Origin: Burkholderiales bacterium | GTDB taxonomy: Bacteria; Pseudomonadota; Gammaproteobacteria; Burkholderiales; Burkholderiaceae_E | NCBI GenBank assembly: GCA_026399875.1 | Contig: JAPLQF010000019.1 | Span: forward strand, 49,172 to 113,171 | Length of the DNA stretch: 64,000 nt | Reading direction: 5' to 3' | Part shown: positions 36,306 to 44,652 of the stretch, piece by piece | Layout of the letters: every line of letters begins with the position of its first letter | How positions within the stretch are numbered: the first letter of the stretch is position 1 | Made by a program: the position numbers and the translations under genes | Notes under the pieces: generated by a model | The model's database searches: none | What the model was told of the DNA's origin: nothing | Seen by the model: the letters and a program-made list of their open reading frames with translations, nothing else

Positions 36306-36932
36306 ATGCCTGTGATCACGGTCGTGAATCCGAAAGGCGGGGTTGGCAAGACCACCCTGGCCACTAACATTGCCGGCCATTTTGCGGCCTGTGGCGCCGA
36401 AGTCATGCTGGGCGACATCGACCGCCAGGCCTCGGCCAAGGCCTGGCTCGACCTGCGTCCCGAGACCGCCGCGCCTATTCGCAGCTGGCAGATCGATGGA
36501 TCGGCTGCCAAGCGGCCCAAGGGTGTCACGCATGTGGTGCTCGATACGCCGGCACAGATCAGCGCCTCGAGGCTGGCCGAGATGGTCAGAGTCTCCGACA
36601 GCATCCTCGTGCCGCTTCAGCCGTCGATGTTCGACATTCTCGCCACCGGCCAGTTTCTCGAGCAGCTCAAGGCCGAGTTTCGCAGCACACGTCGCTTCGA
36701 GGACACGGTGGCGGTGGTCGGCATGCGGGTCGACCCGCGCACCCGTTCCTTCGAGCAGCTGGGCCGATTCGTCAGTCAGCTGCAGGTGCCGATGGTGGCC
36801 AATCTGCGTGATACCCAGAACTATGTCCATCTGGCGGCGCATGGACTGTCGGTCTTCGATGTGCCGCATCGACGCGTCGAACAGGACCTTGCCACCTGGG
36901 AGCCTCTGGTGACCTGGATCGGTCGGCATTGA
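36306..36932 (+). CDS. ParA/MinD-family ATPase
   Basis: Deviant-Walker ATPase of 208 residues. The motif VNPKGGVGKTTLATNIAGHF carries both signature lysines (K10, K15), the Walker A' region is LGDIDRQASAKAWLDLRP, and Walker B is VVLDTPAQ. Such proteins dimerise on ATP and position cargo, but no ParB gene or parS-like site is seen here. ATG 36306 is chosen; an in-frame GTG at 36297 is possible. The stop overlaps the start region of a TldD-like gene (36929-36932), so the three genes to 39774 form one coupled operon. Confidence 0.9.
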   Translation: MPVITVVNPKGGVGKTTLATNIAGHFAACGAEVMLGDIDRQASAKAWLDLRPETAAPIRSWQIDGSAAKRPKGVTHVVLDTPAQISASRLAEMVRVSDSILVPLQPSMFDILATGQFLEQLKAEFRSTRRFEDTVAVVGMRVDPRTRSFEQLGRFVSQLQVPMVANLRDTQNYVHLAAHGLSVFDVPHRRVEQDLATWEPLVTWIGRH

Positions 36933-38410
36933 GCATCATGGCGGCGGGCGCCGGGGCTATTCTTCCGGCACGCCTGCCCGCATCGGCCTCGCCGGCCTCG
37001 CGGCTCACGGTCAGAGTCGTCGACGAGAGATCCGAACGGCTGCTGGTGCGCCGCTCGATCGCCTGTCCGATCGAGACCTCGGCTGACCGTGGTGCAATGG
37101 TGACTGCCTGGCGCCGCCAGGGCGTGGGCTACTGCGCCACCGCCGATCTGAGCGCTGATGGCCTGCAGCGGGCGGCCGATGAAGCCGACCACTGGGCCGC
37201 GATTGCAGAGCAGTGCGGGGTGTTTCAGGGCGTCGATCTGCATGCGCTGCTCGATGCCCGTGCGCTGCCCGATTCCCGTTCACCGATCGGGCAGGCCCTG
37301 CCGCCGCGCGCAGCCCTGCTGGCGATACTGCGAGAGGAGTCCGATGCGATGCATCCCGATCGCCGCATCGTGTCCTGGTCGGCCCGTCTGAGCGTCACGC
37401 GGCGCGAACAATGGCTTTATGTCGACGGGCAATTGCGATCCCTGCAGTCGAGCCAGTTTGTCGAGCCCAACCTCGAGGTGACTGCTGCCGACGGCGGCCT
37501 GTCTCAGACCCGCACGCTCGCCGGGCAGTACAACGGGTTCTGTCAGCAGGGTGGCCTGGAGGTGATTCGGGCAAGCGGTCTGATCGGCGGCGGCGCGCGA
37601 ATCGCCGGCGAGGCGCTGCAGTTGCTGGCGGCGCCCGATTGCCCGTCCGGGCCCCGCGATCTGCTGCTGATGCCCGACCAGATGATGCTGCAGATCCATG
37701 AGTCGATCGGTCATCCCCTCGAACTCGACCGCATCCTGGGTGACGAGCGCAACTTCGCCGGTGGCAGTTTCGTCGACCTCGACATGTTCGGCCACTACCA
37801 GTACGGCTCGCCCCTGCTCAATGTGAGCTTCGATCCGGACATCGAGCATGAACTCGCGGCCTATCGCTGTGACGACGATGGCGAGGCTGCGCACAAGGTC
37901 TGGCTGATACGAGGCGGCATCCTGCAGCGACCGCTTGGCGGCGGGCTGTCGCGCGCCCGCGCGCAGGTCCGCGGCGTGATGCTCGAGGGCACGGCCAATT
38001 CGCGTGCCGTGGGCTGGCACCGCCCGCCGATCGACCGCATGGCCAACCTCAATATCGAACCGGGTGATACATCGCTTGCCGACATGATCGCCTCGGTTGA
38101 GCGCGGTGTGCTGATGCGTACCAATGTGTCGTGGTCGATCGACGACGCGCGCAACAAGTTTCAGTTCGGTTGTGAATTCGGGCAGCTGATCGAAGGCGGC
38201 AAGCTCACCACCGTCGTCCGTAATCCGGGCTATCGCGGCGTCTCGGCCACCTTCTGGCGAAGCCTGGCCGCAGTGGGTGATCCGGCCAGTGTCGAAGTGC
38301 TCGGCACGCCGTTCTGCGGCAAAGGCGAGCCGGGGCAGGTGATCCGGGTCGGCCATGCGTCGCCGCCCTGTCTGTTTCGCGGCATCGATGTCTTCGGCGG
38401 CGAGGGATGA
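36929..38410 (+). CDS. TldD-like metalloprotease subunit
   Basis: Predicted zinc peptidase subunit of 493 residues in the TldD/PmbA family. The metal motif is HESIGHPLELDRILGDERN (HExxxH), and the third ligand region is FQFGCEFGQLIEGGKL with the conserved Cys. TldD acts with TldE to cut peptides such as microcin precursors and CcdA in E. coli. TTG 36929 overlaps the ParA stop; ATG 36938 is an alternative start. Overlap with the next gene (ATGA at 38407-38410) couples it to its partner subunit. Confidence 0.88.
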   Translation: MSIMAAGAGAILPARLPASASPASRLTVRVVDERSERLLVRRSIACPIETSADRGAMVTAWRRQGVGYCATADLSADGLQRAADEADHWAAIAEQCGVFQGVDLHALLDARALPDSRSPIGQALPPRAALLAILREESDAMHPDRRIVSWSARLSVTRREQWLYVDGQLRSLQSSQFVEPNLEVTAADGGLSQTRTLAGQYNGFCQQGGLEVIRASGLIGGGARIAGEALQLLAAPDCPSGPRDLLLMPDQMMLQIHESIGHPLELDRILGDERNFAGGSFVDLDMFGHYQYGSPLLNVSFDPDIEHELAAYRCDDDGEAAHKVWLIRGGILQRPLGGGLSRARAQVRGVMLEGTANSRAVGWHRPPIDRMANLNIEPGDTSLADMIASVERGVLMRTNVSWSIDDARNKFQFGCEFGQLIEGGKLTTVVRNPGYRGVSATFWRSLAAVGDPASVEVLGTPFCGKGEPGQVIRVGHASPPCLFRGIDVFGGEG

Positions 38411-39774
38411 GCATGCGGGCGCGATTCGAAGAGCTTGCCCAGGCGATCGAGACCGGATGCGCGCCGGGCGAATTTGCCTGCGCCACCCTCGAGGCTGAGC
38501 GCTCCGAATTTGTGCGGATCAACGGCGCGCGCCTGCGACAGGCCGGGCGGGTCGAGCGCGCGGTGGCTCGCATCCGGCTGGTTCAGGGCGATCGTCAGGC
38601 CATCCACCAGCTGACCTTGCCGGGCCTGGAGGAGGGTCGCGGCGAACTCGGGCGCTCGGTGCATGACACGCTTGCCGAGCTGCGTCATGTACTCGCCGAC
38701 AGCGCCCCCGACCCGCTGCTCGATGTCAATCGCGATCCGGCTCAAAGCGACGATCGCCAGGCGCATGCCGACCGCGAGTCCGTGTTCGATCGTGCGGCCT
38801 TCATGAAAACTGTTGCAGACGCTGCCGGCCCGGCAGACCTGGTCGGATTTTGTGCCGCCGGACCGCTTGCGCGCGGCTTTTGCAGCGCCACGGGATCGAG
38901 GCAGTGGTATCAACGCGACCGGGTGTCTTTCGACTGGTCGATCCATCTGCCAGCCGATGCCGGCGGCGGCGATCGCAAGGCGGTCAAGGCGTCCTGGAGC
39001 GGATCCACGTTCGATGCCGACGCGGTGTCGCAGGCAATCGCCGATTCCCGCCGCGATGCGCAGGTCATGGCGCGTCCGGTCATGCGCCTTGCGCCCGGCG
39101 ATTATCGGGCGCTGCTGTCGCCGCGTGCGCTTGCCGACCTGCTCGAGATGCTCTCCTGGGGCGGGTTTTCGGCGCGTGCCCATCATGCCGGACAGTCGCC
39201 GCTTGCCTGGCTGCGCAGCGGCAAGTCGTCGCTGTCGCCGATGCTGTCGATGGCCGAAGACCTCGATGCAGGCCTTGCGCCCGGCTTTCAGGCCGACGGC
39301 TACCCGCGCCCCCGGCGGACCGCGCTGATCGATGCCGGTCGCTTTGCCGACTGGCTGGTGTCGCCCAGGACGGCCCGCGAATACCAGCTCGCCGGCAATG
39401 CCGCAGGCGATGCCGAGATGCCCGAGTCCCTGCGCGTGCAGGCCGGGTCGATGAAGTCGGCCGGCGCGCTGGCGGCATTAGGCACCGGCCTGTCGATCTC
39501 GAATTTCTGGTATCTCAATTTTTCCGATCGGCCATCGGCTCGCGTCACCGGCATGACCCGCTTTGCCTGTCTGTGGGTCGAGGACGGCGAACCGGTGGCG
39601 CCGGTCGAGGCCATGCGCTTCGACGACAGTCTGTATCGCCTGCTGGGCGATCAACTGCTGGCGTTGGGCGACAACGCGGTGCTGATGCCGGCGGGCGATA
39701 CCTACGATGGTCGCGCCACCGGCGGCATCGAGGTGCCCGGTGCCCTGCTTGGCGGCTTGCGTTTCGCACTCTAG
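38407..39774 (+). CDS. TldE/PmbA-like partner subunit
   Basis: Protein of 455 residues of the TldD/PmbA family that lacks the HExxxH motif, as expected for the TldE (PmbA) half of the heterodimer. Family blocks include FCSATGSRQWYQRDRVSFDW, SISNFWYLNFSDRPSARVTG and FACLWVEDGEPVAPVEAMRF. It probably forms the chamber with the TldD-like product of the previous gene, with which it overlaps by four bases. The ParA-TldD-TldE linkage is notable; see findings. Confidence 0.85.
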   Translation: MSMRARFEELAQAIETGCAPGEFACATLEAERSEFVRINGARLRQAGRVERAVARIRLVQGDRQAIHQLTLPGLEEGRGELGRSVHDTLAELRHVLADSAPDPLLDVNRDPAQSDDRQAHADRESVFDRAAFMKTVADAAGPADLVGFCAAGPLARGFCSATGSRQWYQRDRVSFDWSIHLPADAGGGDRKAVKASWSGSTFDADAVSQAIADSRRDAQVMARPVMRLAPGDYRALLSPRALADLLEMLSWGGFSARAHHAGQSPLAWLRSGKSSLSPMLSMAEDLDAGLAPGFQADGYPRPRRTALIDAGRFADWLVSPRTAREYQLAGNAAGDAEMPESLRVQAGSMKSAGALAALGTGLSISNFWYLNFSDRPSARVTGMTRFACLWVEDGEPVAPVEAMRFDDSLYRLLGDQLLALGDNAVLMPAGDTYDGRATGGIEVPGALLGGLRFAL

Positions 39775-39956
39775 TCGGCGAGCCTGGCGTGACGGGCGTC
39801 GGTATCGATGCTCGTCATGCGTCGGGATGACCCTCTCGGGCTAGAATCGTCCGCTAGTGCCAATCCGGCCCGCGGTCCGCGGCCCCCGGTCTGATGAGTG
39901 CGGCAATGACAAGAGCGATCACAAACAGTGGTCGAGCACACAGGGAGACGCCACCA

Positions 39957-41198
39957 ATGAAGTTCATGTCCTTCAACCTCATGCCCTATCGGTATTTGCC
40001 GATGGATTTTCCGCAGAAGCACCGATCGGTCTGGGTCGATATCCCGGGTGATCTCTACGATCCGGTCAAGGGCAATCAGCTCTACAACGAGTACATGGAC
40101 CAACTCGAGTACGCGGCCCAGATCGGGTTTGATGGGATCTGCGTCAATGAGCACCATGCCAACGGTTACGGGCTGATGCCTTCGCCGAACATCATCGCCG
40201 CGGGGCTTGCACGCCGCACCAAGGATGTTGCCCTGGTGGTGCTGGGCAATTCGGTGGCGCTCTATAACCCGCCGCTGCGCGTCGCCGAGGAATTCGCGAT
40301 GCTTGACTGCATCTCGGGCGGCCGTCTGGTAGCGGGCTTTCCGGTGGGTACCAGCATGGATACCAACTATGCCTATGGCCAGGTGCCGACCACCCTGCGC
40401 GAGAAGTACTACGAGGGCGTGCGCCTGATTCTCGAAGCCTGGAAGCGCAATGACGTCTTTGCCTTCAACGGCGAATTCACGCAGCTGCGCTATGTCAACT
40501 GCTGGCCCAAGCCCTTCCAGAAGCCGCATCCGCCGGTCTGGATTCCGGGCGGCGGGTCGGTCGAGACCTGGGACTACTGCGCCGACATGGGCTTTCTCTA
40601 CAGCTATCTGTCCTTCTCGGGCTACAAGCGGGCGAAGGTTTTCATGGATGGTTTCTGGGAGACCCTCGAACGCAAGGGGCTACCGCAAAATCCGTATCAG
40701 GCCGGCTTCGTGCAATTCGTTGCGGTTGGCGATTCGGATGACGAGTGCGCCGAGAAGTTTGGCCCGCATGCCGAGTGGTTCTTCAACAAGACGCAGCATG
40801 TCTACGGCGGTTTTGCCGAAGCGCCCGGCTATCGCACGCTCACCACCATCAAGATGGGCATGGAGAGTCAGCAAAAGGGCCCACGCATCATCGACACCAC
40901 GTGGAAGGAGATGGTCGATCGGGGCACCGTGATCGCCGGTACGCCCAAGCGGGTGACCGAACAGATCGAGGACCTCGCCCGCTCGCTCAATGTTGGTCAT
41001 CTCGGCGTGCTCGCCCAGTTCGGCGACATGCCGCATGACAAGGTCATGGTCAATCTCAAGCGCATCGCCACCGAGGTCACGCCCCAGCTCAAGCATCTGT
41101 GGGACGACAAGTGGGAAGACCACTGGTGGCCAAAGCCGATGGCCACGCCGCGACTGCCGCATGCCATCCCGAAATTCGTCGAGGGGGTCGGCCAATGA
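39957..41198 (+). CDS. Luciferase-like flavin-dependent monooxygenase
   Basis: LLM-class FMNH2-dependent oxidoreductase of 413 residues with a TIM-barrel fold. Conserved segments are YAAQIGFDGICVNEHHANGY, LALLGNSVAL-type sequence (here VVLGNSVALYNPPLRVAEEF), MLDCISGGRLVAGFPVGTSM and VIAGTPKRVTEQI. The HH of NEHHANG is the active-site His pair region. AGGGAGACGCC precedes ATG 39957. It is the first gene of a tightly coupled operon with an alpha/beta hydrolase and a Bug protein, suggesting oxidative attack on an imported organic compound. It needs a flavin reductase from elsewhere. Confidence 0.88.
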   Translation: MKFMSFNLMPYRYLPMDFPQKHRSVWVDIPGDLYDPVKGNQLYNEYMDQLEYAAQIGFDGICVNEHHANGYGLMPSPNIIAAGLARRTKDVALVVLGNSVALYNPPLRVAEEFAMLDCISGGRLVAGFPVGTSMDTNYAYGQVPTTLREKYYEGVRLILEAWKRNDVFAFNGEFTQLRYVNCWPKPFQKPHPPVWIPGGGSVETWDYCADMGFLYSYLSFSGYKRAKVFMDGFWETLERKGLPQNPYQAGFVQFVAVGDSDDECAEKFGPHAEWFFNKTQHVYGGFAEAPGYRTLTTIKMGMESQQKGPRIIDTTWKEMVDRGTVIAGTPKRVTEQIEDLARSLNVGHLGVLAQFGDMPHDKVMVNLKRIATEVTPQLKHLWDDKWEDHWWPKPMATPRLPHAIPKFVEGVGQ

Positions 41199-41983
41199 GT
41201 TATACGCTGACACTGCCCGGAACCGGCTGGGCGGTCGAATACGACAAGCTCGGCCAGGGACCGGTGATGGTCTATCTGCACGGCGCCTTCGGTCTTGAAT
41301 GGTCGATGCCGCTGGTTCAGGAACTGGCGCGCAGCCATACCGTGATCGCGCCCTGCATGCCGGGTTATGGCGCAAGCGACGGCCTCGATCGCATCGGTTC
41401 TTTCTACGATCTGTCGGTCTGGCTCGACGAAGTGCTCGACGTGCTAAAGCTCGATTCGGTCGCGCTGGCCGGTCATGATTTCGGAGGTGCTGCGGCCGCT
41501 GAATATGCGTCGCTCTTTCGCAGGCGTGTGAGTGAGCTTGCGCTGATCGCGCCGTATGGTCTTTGGCCGCAAGGCGAACCGATGCCTGACATCTTTGCGC
41601 TCACGCCCGGTGCGCTGACCAAGCTCCTGTTTGCCGACCCGACCGGCCCGCATGCCGGTGCCTTCAACATTCAGCATCCCGACAAAGCCCGTCAGGATGA
41701 GGCGATTCTGAGCCGGCGTCAGGCCATGATTGCGGCTGCCAAGCTGCTCTGGCCAATTCCGGACAAGGGGCTGCGTCATCGTCTGTACCGCATCCAGGCC
41801 CCCACGATCGTGATCGGTGGCACGCGTGATGAACTGATGGGTGAGGCCTACATCAGGGATTTCGCAAAAGGCATTGCAGGGGCGCGTGTTCAGATGCTTG
41901 AATCGGGTCATATGGTGCCGCAAGAGGCCACGATGGCAGCAGCGGCATCAATTTCAAAACTTTCGCAAAAGGTGCCGGCATGA
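41195..41983 (+). CDS. Alpha/beta hydrolase
   Basis: Alpha/beta-fold hydrolase of 262 residues. The oxyanion-hole region is VYLHGAFGLEW. The nucleophile elbow is unusual: ALAGHDFGGAAAAEY, so Asp replaces the usual Ser, as in haloalkane dehalogenases and epoxide hydrolases. The acid residue is in IVIGGTRDELMGE and the His in MLESGHMVPQEA. The substrate may therefore be an epoxide, haloalkane or C-C bond substrate rather than a simple ester. It overlaps the monooxygenase stop by four bases and the Bug gene start by four bases. Confidence 0.85.
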   Translation: MSYTLTLPGTGWAVEYDKLGQGPVMVYLHGAFGLEWSMPLVQELARSHTVIAPCMPGYGASDGLDRIGSFYDLSVWLDEVLDVLKLDSVALAGHDFGGAAAAEYASLFRRRVSELALIAPYGLWPQGEPMPDIFALTPGALTKLLFADPTGPHAGAFNIQHPDKARQDEAILSRRQAMIAAAKLLWPIPDKGLRHRLYRIQAPTIVIGGTRDELMGEAYIRDFAKGIAGARVQMLESGHMVPQEATMAAAASISKLSQKVPA

Positions 41984-42972
41984 TCCCGAACAAAACGATG
42001 AGTCGCCATCGCGCCTCACGCAGGTCGCTGATGCTGGGTGCCGCCGCAGCAATGGGTCTGCCGATGAGTGTGGTCGGTCAGGCGAAGTGGAAGCCTGAGC
42101 GGCCGATCACGATTTACAACCCGTTTGCCGCGGGTGGTGCGACCGACATTCATCTGCGCTTTCTGGGCGAAAAAGTCAGCAAGGCACTCGGGCAACCGAT
42201 CCTGGTCGAAATCAAGGCCGGAGCTGCCGGCACGCTCGCCCCGGCGCAGCTGCTCAACTCGAAGCCCGACGGCTATCAGCTCGCGGTCATGAGCATCAAC
42301 AGCCTGCGTTATCCGCACTATCAGTCGGTGCCCTGGGATCCCTTGCGCGATTTCACCTACATCACCGGTCTGTCGTCCTACACGTTGGGGATCGTGGTGC
42401 GGACCGACTCGCCCTGGAAGACCATCGAGGATCTGATTGCCGCCGGCAAGAAAGACCCCGAGAAATACACCTATGGCACCAGTGGGGTGGGCGGCAGCGG
42501 CAATCTGATGATGATCGAGGTCGATCAGGTCACCAGCGCGAAATTTACGCATGTGCCCTACAAGGGCGGCGCCGAATGGGTGCCGGCGCTGCTGGGCGGA
42601 CATATCGATTTTCTGGCCGATGCCGCGCAGTGGGCGCCACAGGTCGACAGCGGGCAGTTCCGCATTCTGGCCATGGCGACCGAGCAGCGTATTCCCAAGT
42701 ATCCGGATGCGCCGACGCTCAAGGAGCGCGGCATCAACGCGATCGCGCACAGCCCCTATGGCCTGGTCGGTCCGAAGGGCCTGCCCTCGAACATCGTGCA
42801 GACGCTGTACGAGGCCTTCAATGATGCGACCAATGACCCTGGCACCCAGCCGCTGCTCGATCGATTCATCCAGGTGCCGTGGCGCCGCAATCCGGCCGAA
42901 TACAGGGCTTATTCGGAGGCCTATTTCAACAGCGTCAAGCCGCTGCTGATCAAGGCCGGCCTGGCCAAGTAA
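41980..42972 (+). CDS. Bug-type solute-binding protein with Tat-like signal
   Basis: Periplasmic binding protein of 330 residues in the Bug/TctC family. The N-terminus has a twin-arginine-like SRRSLMLGAAAAMGLPMS signal. The mature part has ITIYNPFAAGGATDIHLR (ligand loop), VEIKAGAAGTLAPAQLL, HVPYKGGAEWVPALLGGHID and YPDAPTLKERGI. It is the third gene of the operon with the luciferase-like monooxygenase and hydrolase, each joined by ATGA overlaps. It probably binds the organic acid that these enzymes use. It shares family but not close sequence with the Bug protein at 29377. Confidence 0.88.
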   Translation: MIPNKTMSRHRASRRSLMLGAAAAMGLPMSVVGQAKWKPERPITIYNPFAAGGATDIHLRFLGEKVSKALGQPILVEIKAGAAGTLAPAQLLNSKPDGYQLAVMSINSLRYPHYQSVPWDPLRDFTYITGLSSYTLGIVVRTDSPWKTIEDLIAAGKKDPEKYTYGTSGVGGSGNLMMIEVDQVTSAKFTHVPYKGGAEWVPALLGGHIDFLADAAQWAPQVDSGQFRILAMATEQRIPKYPDAPTLKERGINAIAHSPYGLVGPKGLPSNIVQTLYEAFNDATNDPGTQPLLDRFIQVPWRRNPAEYRAYSEAYFNSVKPLLIKAGLAK

Positions 42973-42980
42973 GAGGGGCC

Positions 42981-43002
42981 AAAGCGGGGCTGAAAGCGGG
43001 GC
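42981..43002. repeat. Short direct repeat between convergent genes
   Basis: AAAGCGGGGC occurs at 42981-42990 and 42993-43002 with a 12-base period, in the 60-base gap between the Bug gene and the convergent hydrolase gene. No role is evident. Confidence 0.4.
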
Positions 43003-43032
43003 AGAAGGGCAGCTGAAAGGCAGGCGTCTTGC

Positions 43033-43929
43033 TCAGCTCAGATGGGTCATGAACCAGTCGAGTGCTGCGGTCCTCGACTGGTCGAGCAGGCCCATATACG
43101 GGTCGTAATGCCGCCCCTTCAGAGTGATCAGCCGCTTCGGTTCTCCGGCAAGCGCAAAGGCTTCGAGCTGCCAGGCGACCGGTGTCTGAGTGTCCTGGTC
43201 GGCCACGATCATCAGCAGCGGCGTCGGTGAAATCCGCGCGATGAAATCGATCGGCTCATAGGTGCGCATCAGTTCCAGGCTGCGCATGGTCAGCGCGTTG
43301 GGATAGACGCCTGTGCGGTCGACCGCGCGGGCCCATTCCTCGGTCTCGGAGCCGGATGGCGCCGGCCGGGTGATCACCGCAGGCTCGCCGCGTGCGCGGG
43401 CGTCGCGATCGATCGCCAGCCGCTCCATGAAACGGGCCCGTCGATCGGCAGGCACCCAGCTGTCGAAGGTCCGTTCGCCTGAGACCAGCGGCACCTGCGA
43501 GACCACGCAGCGAACACGCCTGTCGAGTGCCGCCACGGTGATCGCATGCCCGCCCGAATAGCTGGTTCCCCACAAGCCGATCCGGTCCGGGTCGATGCCT
43601 GGCAGCGTGCGAAGGAAGGAGATGGCGGCCCGCATGTCCTCGACCTGCACCCAGGGGTGGGTCTCATAGCGCGGAAAGCCTTCGCTCTTGCCCCAGTTCC
43701 GGTGGTCATAGACCAGGCAGACAAAGCCTGCCGCAGCGAACGCCTTGGCGTAGTCATCGAGTCCGAGTTCCATCAGCGCGGTAAAGCCGTGACTGAGTAC
43801 GATCGCAGCCCGTGCAGAGGGCGGGTCGGCGCCGTCGGACTCGGCGGCTTCTTCGGTCGGGCGATAGAGCCAGCCGTGCAGCTTGACCCCGTCTCCGTCG
43901 AAAAAAATGTCCTGTCGCGTGAAGTCCAT
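43033..43929 (-). CDS. Alpha/beta hydrolase (dienelactone hydrolase / acyl-peptidase-like)
   Basis: Serine hydrolase of 298 residues. The nucleophile elbow is IGLWGTSYSGGHA (GxSxGG), the oxyanion region is VLSHGFTALMELG, the acid residue is in IVADQDTQTP and the His is probably in LKGRHYDPYMG. N-terminal beta sheet (VKLHGWLYRP) suits the X-Pro dipeptidase/dienelactone hydrolase superfamily. It is the last gene of the long minus-strand run, 12 bases after livF, and likely belongs to the same catabolic operon. The substrate is not known. Confidence 0.85.
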   Translation of the reverse strand: MDFTRQDIFFDGDGVKLHGWLYRPTEEAAESDGADPPSARAAIVLSHGFTALMELGLDDYAKAFAAAGFVCLVYDHRNWGKSEGFPRYETHPWVQVEDMRAAISFLRTLPGIDPDRIGLWGTSYSGGHAITVAALDRRVRCVVSQVPLVSGERTFDSWVPADRRARFMERLAIDRDARARGEPAVITRPAPSGSETEEWARAVDRTGVYPNALTMRSLELMRTYEPIDFIARISPTPLLMIVADQDTQTPVAWQLEAFALAGEPKRLITLKGRHYDPYMGLLDQSRTAALDWFMTHLS

Positions 43930-43941
43930 CGGGCGCTCTTA

Positions 43942-44652
43942 TCAGAGATACGCTGCCGAGAGCTGGCTCACCACATCGGCCTTTTTCAGTTCGTCGGCCG
44001 TGCCCTGCATCACGACGCGGCCATGTCGCAGCACATAGCCCTGGTCGGCGATCTGCAAGGCCATGGCGGCCATCTGCTCGGCCAGCACCACCGTGGTCTG
44101 GCGCGAATTTGAATAGTGGGTGATGAAGCCGAAGATCTGCTGAACGATGATCGGTGCGAGTCCCAGGGAAGGCTCGTCGAGCAGCATGTATTGCGGCTCG
44201 CGGATGGTCACGCTCGAGACGATCAGCATCTGCTGCTGACCGCCCGAGAGCATGCCCGATTTGCCATGCCGGCGTTCCTTCAGGATCGGGAAGGATTGGT
44301 AGACCTGCTCGAGTGCTTGCGCGAATGGGGTGCGACGAGGGCCGAAGCTCCAGGCAATCGACAGGTTTTCTTCGACGCTCAGGCCACGAAACAGCCGCCT
44401 GCCTTCCATGGCGAGCGACACGCCCTTGCGCGCTCGAAGATGCGCCGGCAGTCGGGTGAGGTCCTCATTATTGATCATGACTGCCCCGCTGGCCGAGGGC
44501 ACCGCGCCGGCGATGGCCTTGAGCAGAGATGACTTGCCTGCACCATTGGCCCCGAGCACCGCAGTGATCTCGCCGGGTCGGGCGATCAGGTTGATGTCGT
44601 GCAGGGCTTTGATGTTGCCGTAGGCGACATTGACATTTTTCAGTTCAATCAT
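43942..44652 (-). CDS. LivF-type ABC transporter ATPase, second system
   Basis: ATPase of 236 residues, LivF branch. Walker A is VLGANGAGKSSLLKAI, the signature is MLSGGQQQMLIVSSVTI, Walker B is YMLLDEPSLGLAPI. The H-loop region reads VVLAEQMAAMALQ, where Glu-Gln sits at the position usually held by EQN in LivF, so this is normal for the branch. It starts at ATG 44652 overlapping the 3' end of the fused LivM-LivG gene by eight bases. With that fusion it forms a transporter with one separate and one attached ATPase. Confidence 0.9.
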   Translation of the reverse strand: MIELKNVNVAYGNIKALHDINLIARPGEITAVLGANGAGKSSLLKAIAGAVPSASGAVMINNEDLTRLPAHLRARKGVSLAMEGRRLFRGLSVEENLSIAWSFGPRRTPFAQALEQVYQSFPILKERRHGKSGMLSGGQQQMLIVSSVTIREPQYMLLDEPSLGLAPIIVQQIFGFITHYSNSRQTTVVLAEQMAAMALQIADQGYVLRHGRVVMQGTADELKKADVVSQLSAAYL

